From the NCBI GenBank assembly GCA_959598545.1, contig CAUGFC010000007.1, positions 1-30,211 on the forward strand: a DNA stretch of 30,211 nucleotides, written 5' to 3'. Origin of the DNA: an uncultured Olsenella sp. Lineage in GTDB: Bacteria; Actinomycetota; Coriobacteriia; Coriobacteriales; Atopobiaceae. The notes under the pieces were generated by a model, which made no database searches, was not told where the DNA came from, and worked only from the letters and a program-made list of their open reading frames with translations. Positions within the stretch are counted from its first letter, which is position 1. Each line of letters begins with the position of its first letter. Shown here in pieces: positions 24,010-30,211 of the stretch. A program made the position numbers and the translations under genes.

Positions 24010-25110
24010 TCACATCCCGTATGCGTCAACGGGCACAACGTTCCAGTCGTCCTCTTCCGCGGGTGTCTCGGGTGTGGCGGGCGCCTTCTCTCGCTCGAGG
24101 CCGTTCCAGTTGGTGCCGTCAATGAGCTCAAGCTCGTGGTACAGCCTCAGACGCTGGCAGCGGCGCCAGCGTCGCTCGGCGGGGTCTACACCCACGCGGG
24201 GCAGACCGAGCTTCTCCCGGATGAGGACGACGAGCCCATCCATATAGTCGAGGTCGCTGTATTGCTCGCGCCTCACGATGAACTCAATGATGTCGATGGC
24301 CTTGAGCTCGTTGGAGCGAACGGCGTCCTGTGCCAGACGGGCCGGCTCGTCGTGGCGACGCCCGTTGTACTCGACCGCCACGACCTTCCGTGGCCTACCT
24401 GGAATCTTGGGACCGGCGATCAGGATGTCGGGCCTGCGCACGCCGCGGCGCATTCTGTTTTCGATGCGACGCACCTCAATGGCTTCGTTCATAGAAAGGA
24501 CATTGAGATGGTAGCCGCCAAGCGAGGGTTTGAGCGCCAGGCGCAGCGAGAGCTTGGTCTCGCGCGGCGAGCCGGACCGGACGCAGGCCATCGCAAGGGC
24601 CTGTCGCACCTTTCCCACTCCGTGACAGGGCCCCAGGAGCCTGAGATGCTCGAGGAGGCTGTCGGGCGTCATGATGGGGACGTCCCGCTGGAGCATCCCG
24701 TCCTCGGTTGCGGGACAGATGGCGTAGAGGCCAAGCAGCTCAGAGAGAAGGACTATGAGCTCGAGCTGCGTGAGCCGTGACGCCATCTGCACGCAGAGGT
24801 GCTCGGGGGAGACACAGAGCACGTCCTCGGAGAGGCGCAGGATCGAGCCGGCGGGCAGGGGACTGCGCTGGAGATGGGCGTGCATGCTCTCGCTTCGTCG
24901 CCTCCCACGTCCAGTGGATGCGAGCAGGTGGAGCGGAAGGCTGAGCCGACACAGGAAGGGGTCGATCTCTCGACGGGAGGCAAGGTCTCTTGAGCCCGGC
25001 AGCTCGCTCGGGATGCCGGGCGTGACCAGCTCCGCTCGTCTTCTGTCCGGCGGTAAGCCCCAGATGCGGAGTGCCTCGAGTGCGGTGGTATGTGAGAGTA
25101 GGACGCTCAT
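24010..25110 (-). CDS. AbiEi-like / PD-(D/E)XK (DUF559/Vsr-like) orphan protein
   Basis: I recognise the architecture but not a function. The 366-residue protein begins M-S-V-L-L-S-H-T-T-A-L-E-A-L-R, followed by a region (about 50-130) like AbiEi-type regulators (L-P-L-H-L-L, L-P-A-G-S-I-L-R-L, V-S-P-E-H-L-C-V-Q-M-A). The C-terminal half has S-P-R-E184-T-K-L, R-P-D228-I-L-I and V-A-V-E247-Y-N-G-x-x-H, the order of acidic residues in Vsr/DUF559 nucleases, with Asn where Lys or Asp is usual. The tail after about 330 is charged. No Shine-Dalgarno precedes ATG 25110; leaderless translation or a GTG at 25200 are options. Its codons are less GC-biased than its neighbours', suggesting transfer, and repeat clusters flank it. 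Confidence 0.6.
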   Translation of the reverse strand: MSVLLSHTTALEALRIWGLPPDRRRAELVTPGIPSELPGSRDLASRREIDPFLCRLSLPLHLLASTGRGRRRSESMHAHLQRSPLPAGSILRLSEDVLCVSPEHLCVQMASRLTQLELIVLLSELLGLYAICPATEDGMLQRDVPIMTPDSLLEHLRLLGPCHGVGKVRQALAMACVRSGSPRETKLSLRLALKPSLGGYHLNVLSMNEAIEVRRIENRMRRGVRRPDILIAGPKIPGRPRKVVAVEYNGRRHDEPARLAQDAVRSNELKAIDIIEFIVRREQYSDLDYMDGLVVLIREKLGLPRVGVDPAERRWRRCQRLRLYHELELIDGTNWNGLEREKAPATPETPAEEDDWNVVPVDAYGM

Positions 25111-25374
25111 GGGGACAGCGTAGCGAAGGTCGCTTGCATGAGTCTGACGCGTAGCTGACGCGAATCTTCTCGGATTCAAGTAACGGCAGGTGAATGCCAC
25201 TGCCCCTCATTGGCCGCCGCGGTGGGCGATGCCGCCTGCCGAGAAGCTGATGCCGTCTGAGTCCGAGCTCGCGAGTGCGCTGGCTTGGGCCGCGGAAGGA
25301 CGTGACCAAGGCGTACCGTCTTATACGAATGCGCCGAGTCCGCCGGGCTGCCCTTGTTTTTCTCACCATGCCGG
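25111..25374. other. Gene-free stretch upstream of the AbiEi-like gene
   Basis: Nothing convincing is seen here. A TTGAAT on the minus strand near 25176-25181 could be a -35, and TACGCT about 5 nt before the ATG at 25110 could be a -10 of a leaderless transcript. No open frame in the stretch has protein-like composition or a ribosome binding site. Confidence 0.4.
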
Positions 25375-25485
25375 CGGTTAAAACCACCTCATCGTCCCTC
25401 TTTTGTAGCGCGGCTCAGGAGGGACGATGAGGTGGTTTTAACCCAAACGCTGTCGAGAACGGGGACGATGAGGTCGTTTTAACCC
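25375..25485. repeat. Intergenic repeat cluster D (three units)
   Basis: Unit 25375-25400 is forward; 25419-25444 and 25459-25485 are inverted. The first two are complementary at 25 of 26 positions around an 18-nt loop, the cleanest hairpin of the family. The third is the most consensus-like copy, with the GAGAACGGGGACGATGAGG extension shared with clusters B and C. The cluster lies between the divergent AbiEi-like gene and mfd, ending 35 nt before the probable mfd -10. Confidence 0.88.
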
Positions 25486-25519
25486 GCTGGACGAGGTGGG
25501 CCGGGCCGTGCGTACCCGC

Positions 25520-25525
25520 TACAAT
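25520..25525 (+). promoter_or_regulatory. -10 box of mfd
   Basis: TACAAT, with no clear -35 at the right distance. The predicted start region just downstream reads GGCGAGAAGAACCACC (25527-25542), also found after the mazG -10. Confidence 0.5.
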
Positions 25526-25596
25526 GGGCGAGAAGAACCACCCGCCGCAGCCGACGCCCTCCCGGACGCCGGCCACTCGTCATGCAAAGGCAGCCC

Positions 25597-28500
25597 ATGC
25601 TCATCGATCGCGTTTCTCGCCAGCTGACCGCCGCCCCGGAGCTCGCGCCGCTCGTGCGCGAGCTCGACGCCGGCCACGACGCCGGCGTCTCCGTCGCGCA
25701 GTCCGCGCGCCCGCTCGTGCTCGCTGCGCTCTGGGCGAGAAACCCGCGCCCCTGCCTGCTCGTCGTCTCCGGCGAGGAGGCGGCCGACCGCACGGCCCGC
25801 TCGCTCGCGGCATGGCTCGGCCAGGGCGTCGTGGGCCGCTACCCCGAGCGCCGCGACCGCCCCTGGGCGGACACCGCGCCCGACGACGCCGTCATCGGTA
25901 CGCGCTGCCGCTCCGTGGCGCGCCTTGCCGCCGGCGAGAAGTGCGTGATCGTGGCGTCCGCGCATGCCCTCCTGCGCCGTGTGCCGCCCGTGGGCTCGGG
26001 CTACTTTGCGTCGAGCACCTTCACGGTGGGTGAGGAGGTCCCCTTCGAGGACGTGCCCGCGCTGCTCGTGGGCATGGGCTACGACGACGCCGGCGACGTG
26101 GACGCCCCCGGCACCTTCCACGTGCACGGTGACGCCGTCGACGTCTTCCCCGCGCAGGCCACGAGTCCGGTGCGCATCGAGTTCTTCGGCGACGAGATCG
26201 ACCGCGTCCGCCGGATGGTGCCCTCCACGGGCCAGACGATCGGCGAGCTCCGCGAGGTGACCGTGGCACCCTGTCGCGAGCTCGCGCTCACGGACGAGAC
26301 CGTCGCCCGCGCCGAGCGCGCCCTCTTCAAGGCGGCCCAGGACAGCACCAAGACCGCCGCCGACCTGGAGCTCATTCGCCAGCGTGCCGCCGCGCCCGTG
26401 CTCGAGCGCTACCTCCCGCAGCTCTATGGCTCCACCGCCAGCCCGCTCGAGCATTTTTCCGCAAACGCCCTCGTGGTTCTCGCCGAGCCGCGCGCTCTCT
26501 TTGACGACTGCATGCGCGCCACCGACGAGCTCACCGCTGCCGCCAACGCCGCCCGCGTCTCCCTCGACGGCCTCTACACCTCCCCGCGTGAGATGGACTT
26601 TGGCGGCCAGCAGCGCCTGTCCTTCTCGTCCATGCTGCGCGCCGGGGCCGGGACCTCCACGGCGGACCTCGAGGTGCGCCAGCCCGGCATCGCGGGCTCG
26701 GACGCCAAGCTCATGGGCCGCATCCGCCAGCTCGTCGAAGACCGCTGCGCCGTCATCTTTGCGGTGCCCGACCGCGGCGCGCGCGAGTCGCTCGAGCTGC
26801 GCCTCTCGGACGAGAGCGTCCCCTTCGTGGAGTCGCTCGGCACGGCTGTCGAGAACAACGACCCGCAGATACCTCCCCTGGACCGTGGCCGCGTCACCTT
26901 CACTGACGCGCCCGTCCCGGCCGGCATCGTGGTCCCCGGCGCTCATCTGGCCGTGCTCTCGGTCTCGGACCTCGCGGCCCGCACGGCCAAGGCGCGCCGT
27001 CGCGCCCGCCGCGTGGACCCCACGAGCGTGACCTTCCCGTTCAAGCCCGGCGACTACGTCGTTCACGCCACGCACGGCATTGCTCTCTTCGCCGACATCG
27101 TGCGCCAGGAGGTCGCCGGCCGCGAGCGCGACTACTTCCTGCTGGAGTACGCCGGCGAGGACAAGCTCTTCGTGCCGCTCGAGCAGGTGGACCGCATCAC
27201 GCGCTACGTCGGCCCCGACGGCAGCTCGCCGCGCCTCACGCGCCTCAACACCGCGGACTGGTCCCGCGCCACGGGCAAGGCGCGCAAATCCGCCAAGAAG
27301 CTCGCCTTCGACCTGGTGGACCTCTACACGCGTCGCAGCTCCGTGCCCGGCTACGCCTTCTCGGCCGACACCCCGGCGCAGGAGGAGATGGAGGCGAGCT
27401 TCCCCTACGAGCTCACGGCTGACCAGCGCGCCTCGATCGCTGACATCAAGGCCGACATGGAGGCGCGCCGCCCCATGGACCGCCTGCTCTGCGGCGACGT
27501 GGGCTTCGGCAAGACGGAGGTCGCCCTCCGCGCGGCGTTCAAGTGCTGCCAAGACGCCAAGCAGGTCATGGTGCTCTGTCCCACCACGATTCTGGCGCAG
27601 CAGCACTTCGAGACGTTCTTCTCGCGGTTTGCGCCCTTTGACCTCAAGGTGGCCGTGCTCTCCCGCTTTGTGACGCCGGCCCGGCAGCGCAAGGCGCTCG
27701 AAGGCTTCGCGGACGGCAGCGTGGACGTGCTCATCGGCACGCACCGGCTGCTCTCGGCCGACGTCAACCCCTATGACCTGGGCCTCGTTATCATCGACGA
27801 GGAGCAGCGCTTTGGCGTGCAGCACAAGGAGCAGCTCAAGAACATGCGCGAGCAGGTCGACGTGCTCACGCTCTCTGCGACGCCCATCCCGCGCACCATG
27901 CAGATGGCCATGAGCGGCGTGCGCGACATGAGCCTCATCACGACGCCGCCGCCCGGCCGCCTGCCCGTCAAGGTCACGGTGGGCGAGTGGGACCCGGACA
28001 TCGTCTCCGCCGCCATCCGCGAGGAGCTGGCGCGCAAGGGGCAGGTTTACTACGTGTCCAACCGCGTCCACACCATCGACGACGCGGTGGAGCGCGTGCG
28101 CGAGGCCGCGCCCGAGGCCCGCATCGGCGTGGCGCACGGCAAGATGAGCGCGCGCGAGGTCGAGGACGTGATGCTGCAGTTCCAGGAGCACGAGATAGAC
28201 GTGCTGGTTGCCACCACGATCATCGAGAGCGGCATCGACAACCCGCACACCAACACGCTCATCATCGAGGACTCGCAGCGCCTGGGCCTGGCGCAGCTCT
28301 ACCAGCTCAAGGGCCGCGTGGGCCGTGGTCGCACGCAGGCCTTTGCCTACTTCATGTTCCCGGCAGAGCAGCCCCTCACGCCCGAGGCTACCGACCGCCT
28401 CACGGCAATCAACGAGTACCAGGACCTGGGCAGCGGCATGAAGATCGCGATGCGCGACCTGGAGATCCGCGGCGCGGGCTCGCTCATGGGCGCCGAGCAG

Positions 28501-29037
28501 CACGGCAACCTCTCCAGCGTGGGCTTTGACCTCTTCACCCAGATGCTCGGCGAGGCAGTTGCCGAGGCGCGCGGCGAGACGCGCGACGTGGAGCAGGCCG
28601 AGGTCACCATCAACCTGCCGGCAGACTTCTTCCTGGCCGAGGAGTACCTGCCAGACGTGGACAAGCGCGTGCTCGTGTACCGCCGTCTGGCGGCGGCCGT
28701 GGACCTGGCGGAGGTGGACGCACTGCAGCAGGAGTGCGAGAAGGACTTCGGCGCGCTGCCCCTTGCCGGGCGCAACCTCTTCGACCGCGCCCGCGTGCGC
28801 ATCCGTGCGCAGCGGCTGGGGTGCGCGAGCGTGAGCCTCGCCAACGGCCGTTTGGTCTACCAGGGCGTCGAGGTCTCGCGCCAGACGGCGCTGCGCCTCA
28901 AGGAGCGCGGCGGCGTGGTCTACCCCAAGACCAAGAAGGTGGCCTACCCGTTCCACCGCACGCAGGAGGAGATCATGCCGGCCGCGCTCGGCGTGCTCGA
29001 GGAGATCGGCGGCGACGACGAGGTCGAGGAGGAGTAG
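25597..29037 (+). CDS. mfd: Transcription-repair coupling factor Mfd
   Basis: The 1146-residue protein is an ATP-driven DNA translocase that removes stalled RNA polymerase and recruits UvrA. The order of domains is typical: a UvrB-like N-terminal part, a CarD-like RNA polymerase interaction domain (from about F482-K-P-G-D-Y-V-V-H), a superfamily 2 helicase with Walker A G-F-G-K639-T and D734-E-E-Q box, the T-T-I-I-E-S-G-I-D and Q-L-K-G-R-V-G-R-G motifs, and a C-terminal TRCF domain. The length is normal. The ATG at 25597 was chosen because AAGG lies 6 nt upstream; an ATG five codons earlier (25582) has no ribosome binding site. Confidence 0.95.
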   Translation: MLIDRVSRQLTAAPELAPLVRELDAGHDAGVSVAQSARPLVLAALWARNPRPCLLVVSGEEAADRTARSLAAWLGQGVVGRYPERRDRPWADTAPDDAVIGTRCRSVARLAAGEKCVIVASAHALLRRVPPVGSGYFASSTFTVGEEVPFEDVPALLVGMGYDDAGDVDAPGTFHVHGDAVDVFPAQATSPVRIEFFGDEIDRVRRMVPSTGQTIGELREVTVAPCRELALTDETVARAERALFKAAQDSTKTAADLELIRQRAAAPVLERYLPQLYGSTASPLEHFSANALVVLAEPRALFDDCMRATDELTAAANAARVSLDGLYTSPREMDFGGQQRLSFSSMLRAGAGTSTADLEVRQPGIAGSDAKLMGRIRQLVEDRCAVIFAVPDRGARESLELRLSDESVPFVESLGTAVENNDPQIPPLDRGRVTFTDAPVPAGIVVPGAHLAVLSVSDLAARTAKARRRARRVDPTSVTFPFKPGDYVVHATHGIALFADIVRQEVAGRERDYFLLEYAGEDKLFVPLEQVDRITRYVGPDGSSPRLTRLNTADWSRATGKARKSAKKLAFDLVDLYTRRSSVPGYAFSADTPAQEEMEASFPYELTADQRASIADIKADMEARRPMDRLLCGDVGFGKTEVALRAAFKCCQDAKQVMVLCPTTILAQQHFETFFSRFAPFDLKVAVLSRFVTPARQRKALEGFADGSVDVLIGTHRLLSADVNPYDLGLVIIDEEQRFGVQHKEQLKNMREQVDVLTLSATPIPRTMQMAMSGVRDMSLITTPPPGRLPVKVTVGEWDPDIVSAAIREELARKGQVYYVSNRVHTIDDAVERVREAAPEARIGVAHGKMSAREVEDVMLQFQEHEIDVLVATTIIESGIDNPHTNTLIIEDSQRLGLAQLYQLKGRVGRGRTQAFAYFMFPAEQPLTPEATDRLTAINEYQDLGSGMKIAMRDLEIRGAGSLMGAEQHGNLSSVGFDLFTQMLGEAVAEARGETRDVEQAEVTINLPADFFLAEEYLPDVDKRVLVYRRLAAAVDLAEVDALQQECEKDFGALPLAGRNLFDRARVRIRAQRLGCASVSLANGRLVYQGVEVSRQTALRLKERGGVVYPKTKKVAYPFHRTQEEIMPAALGVLEEIGGDDEVEEE

Positions 29038-29145
29038 CGGCCGTTCGTCCTTCTCGCTGTCTGTGCCTACGCCGAGACGTCAAGTGCGGCGCGGCCGAGC
29101 CGATGACTACGCCCGCTTACCAGTCTGGGGCCGGGCCGGACGAAC

Positions 29146-29580
29146 CTAGGCGCTCAGTGGCTCCCCGTACTCTCTATGCATGGCGGCGGAGGTGACGACC
29201 CACTGCTTGCCAAACTTCCTTGCGTCGATGCCGGCGACGATCTTGCCGTATGAGATGGCCTTGCGAAGCGTGGACTCGCTGAGCCCCCAGAGTTCGCTCG
29301 CGTCTGCGAACGACATCAGTCCGTCGAATTCCGTCGTTATGCACTCGCCGTGCTCCCAAATCTCGTCGCAGGAGAGGTCAAGGTCATCATTCCACGAGAC
29401 GCCGTATCCACCGGCGTCGACCTCGACGTCTTCGAACAAGTGGCCCTTCTCGAGCTCCCGAAAGGCGCCAAATCGCTCGGTGAACGGCGTTGCATCGTAG
29501 AGCTTGGTCGTTCCATTGGCGAACTGGACGAGCAGACGAAGACCGGGAAGGGGCGTAGCGTCCTTTATCTTGTGAAACAT
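29146..29580 (-). CDS. DUF2442 domain protein with C-terminal helix-turn-helix
   Basis: The 144-residue protein has an N-terminal DUF2442-type domain (about 1-80; L-V-Q-F-A-N-G-T-T-K-L-Y-D and V-S-W-N-D-D-L-D-L-S-C-D-E-I-W). A C-terminal DNA-binding segment follows (about 89-140; F-A-D-A-S-E-L-W-G-L-S-E-S-T-L-R-K-A-I then K-F-G-K-Q-W-V-V). DUF2442 proteins often sit beside DUF4160 proteins in pairs that look like toxin-antitoxin modules; neither has an agreed function. The start at 29580 follows GAGAGG. The gene is 13 nt behind the DUF4160 gene and probably regulates the pair through a palindrome at their promoter. Third-position GC is lower than in mfd or mazG, suggesting recent acquisition. 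Confidence 0.75.
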   Translation of the reverse strand: MFHKIKDATPLPGLRLLVQFANGTTKLYDATPFTERFGAFRELEKGHLFEDVEVDAGGYGVSWNDDLDLSCDEIWEHGECITTEFDGLMSFADASELWGLSESTLRKAISYGKIVAGIDARKFGKQWVVTSAAMHREYGEPLSA

Positions 29581-29593
29581 GGATCCTCTCTTC

Positions 29594-29776
29594 TCAGTCC
29601 AGCGGGTCAAGCTTCCTGAACTCCTGCGTTTCCCATATCTCGGCGAGAGCGTCTTGGTGAAGGCCAATCCATTCGCGGACCATTGCGGCGGCCCTCGAAA
29701 TGTGCGGAGGGTTGTGTTCCGAGCCGAGGAAGTACATACGTATGACGATTCCATAAAAGCGCGCGAGCACGGGCAT
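29594..29776 (-). CDS. Shortened DUF4160 protein
   Basis: The 60-residue protein starts M-P-V-L-A-R-F-Y-G-I-V-I-R-M-Y-F and then N-P-P-H, the hallmark of DUF4160. The family usually continues with about 25 residues (a His/Tyr-rich strand and a Gly-rich turn) before the last helix. Here N-P-P-H-I is joined directly to S-R-A-A-A-M-V-R-E-W-I-G-L-H-Q-D-A-L, so that middle piece is missing without a frameshift. The start at ATG 29776 has GGAGG 5 nt upstream. The deletion makes it possible that the protein is inactive. Confidence 0.7.
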   Translation of the reverse strand: MPVLARFYGIVIRMYFLGSEHNPPHISRAAAMVREWIGLHQDALAEIWETQEFRKLDPLD

Positions 29777-29804
29777 GCCAACCTCCGATCTCTCAGGCAT
29801 GGAT

Positions 29805-29825
29805 AGTATATCACGATACCGTGAT
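29805..29825 (-). promoter_or_regulatory. Promoter and operator palindrome of the DUF4160/DUF2442 pair
   Basis: TATACT (29810-29805, minus) is a good -10, 28 nt before the start codon. Directly upstream, sharing one base with it, is a perfect inverted repeat, ATCACG and CGTGAT with a 4-nt centre (29810-29825). This position, inside the -10/-35 spacer, suits autorepression. The -35 is poor. Confidence 0.6.
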
Positions 29826-29898
29826 TTTCCACAGATTCCGTATTCCCGATTGAAGGAGGCCATCGTTGCGACAATGCGTCCTTCCCGCCGTCGCGCGG

Positions 29899-29904
29899 TA
29901 GAAT
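29899..29904 (+). promoter_or_regulatory. -10 box of mazG
   Basis: TAGAAT, 36 nt before the start codon; no clear -35. It is followed by GGCGAGAAGAACACC (29909-29923), as at mfd. Confidence 0.45.
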
Positions 29905-29940
29905 CGCAGGCGAGAAGAACACCTCGCCAAAGGAGCCGCC

Positions 29941-30211
29941 ATGTCGCAAGCAGCAGATCGCGTGGACGCCGAGACGGCGGCCCGCCCCGGTGCGCCGGCC
30001 GCGCACCCCGAGTTCGACCGCCTGGTGCGCACGATGTGGCGCCTGCGCCAGCCCGACGGCTGCCCCTGGGACCGCGAGCAGACGCACCGCTCGATTACCA
30101 AGAACATGGTCGAGGAGGCCTACGAGGCGGTGGAGGCAATCGAGGCGGACGACCGCGCCCATCTCGTCGAGGAGCTCGGCGACGTCCTCGAGCAGGTGGT
30201 CCTTCACGCGC
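29941..30211 (+). CDS. mazG: MazG family nucleoside triphosphate pyrophosphohydrolase (5' end only)
   Basis: The first 90 codons are inside the window and the gene runs off the right edge. After a variable Ala-rich start (about 1-22), the MazG hallmark appears: L-R-Q-P-D-G-C-P-W-D-R-E-Q-T-H (about 35-49). It is followed by the first metal-binding helices, E-E-A-Y-E-A-V-E-A-I-E, and E-E-L-G-D-V-L-E-Q-V-V. MazG hydrolyses NTPs, dNTPs and in some species ppGpp to monophosphates. The ATG follows AAAGGAG by 5 nt. The position after mfd is common in Gram-positive bacteria, though here the DUF4160/DUF2442 pair lies between them on the other strand. Confidence 0.92.
   Translation, partial: MSQAADRVDAETAARPGAPAAHPEFDRLVRTMWRLRQPDGCPWDREQTHRSITKNMVEEAYEAVEAIEADDRAHLVEELGDVLEQVVLHA

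Noticed and set aside
25190..25381. Small plus-strand frame upstream of cluster D
   Set aside because: No ribosome binding site, no protein-like pattern, and it runs into the repeat.
25375..25485. CRISPR array
   Set aside because: Units face each other, vary in sequence and spacing, and lack unique spacers of constant length; no cas genes are present.
25519..28956. 1145-codon frame on the minus strand opposite mfd
   Set aside because: Mirror frame of mfd, of His/Val/Glu/Arg-rich composition with no motifs.
29043..29145. Inverted repeat GTTCGTCC (29043-29050) with GGACGAAC (29138-29145) after mfd
   Set aside because: Only 8 bp across an 87-nt loop in GC-rich DNA; likely chance and not a convincing terminator.

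Overview
The window is a very GC-rich, gene-dense bacterial chromosome segment with strong G/C bias at third codon positions, GTG and TTG starts and clear Shine-Dalgarno sites. The gene content (a Firmicutes-like glgC-glgD pair, a complete Lsr AI-2 system, a nuclease-like AbiEi-type orphan) and the protein flavour suggest an anaerobic, host-associated actinobacterium of the class Coriobacteriia (Olsenella/Atopobium/Collinsella-like). That placement is inference from recall, not from a database search.

Layout. 1-1110, minus strand: the 5' end of a PRC-barrel (MgtE-associated) protein with a structured leader, a repeat cluster, a LemA-family membrane protein and tRNA-Ser(UGA). 1170-1652: tadA. 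1709-5278, minus strand: lsrR, lsrK, a cupin and a DJ-1/PfpI protein. 5614-11528, plus strand: lsrA, lsrC, lsrD, lsrB and lsrF. Together these form a divergent AI-2 regulon (repressor and kinase one way; transporter, receptor and thiolase the other). 11967-23805, plus strand: a glycogen/alpha-glucan cluster of glgB, glgP, glgC, glgD, glgA and a GH13-GH77 fusion. 24010-25110, minus strand: an AbiEi-like/PD-(D/E)XK-like orphan with less GC-biased codons. 25597-29037: mfd. 29146-29776, minus strand: a DUF4160 / DUF2442-HTH pair resembling a toxin-antitoxin module. 29941-end: the 5' part of mazG.

The Lsr genes would bind AI-2 outside the cell (LsrB), import it (LsrA/C/D), phosphorylate it (LsrK), sense phospho-AI-2 (LsrR) and cleave the product to DHAP and acetyl-CoA (LsrF). 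The isomerase LsrG is not present; a cupin and a DJ-1-family protein sit in the lsrRK operon instead. The glycogen cluster holds synthesis (GlgC/GlgD, GlgA, GlgB) and breakdown (GlgP, amylase, amylomaltase) in one run.

The most unusual non-coding signal is a family of about 26-nt units, beginning GGGTTAAAAC and ending CGTCCCC, in four intergenic clusters (284-394, 11633-11824, 23843-23993, 25375-25485). Within each cluster the units converge on a central hairpin, and in at least one cluster paired arms have changed together. Two of the clusters bracket the foreign-looking AbiEi-like/nuclease gene. This looks like a REP/MITE-like element family and is my best candidate for something undescribed.
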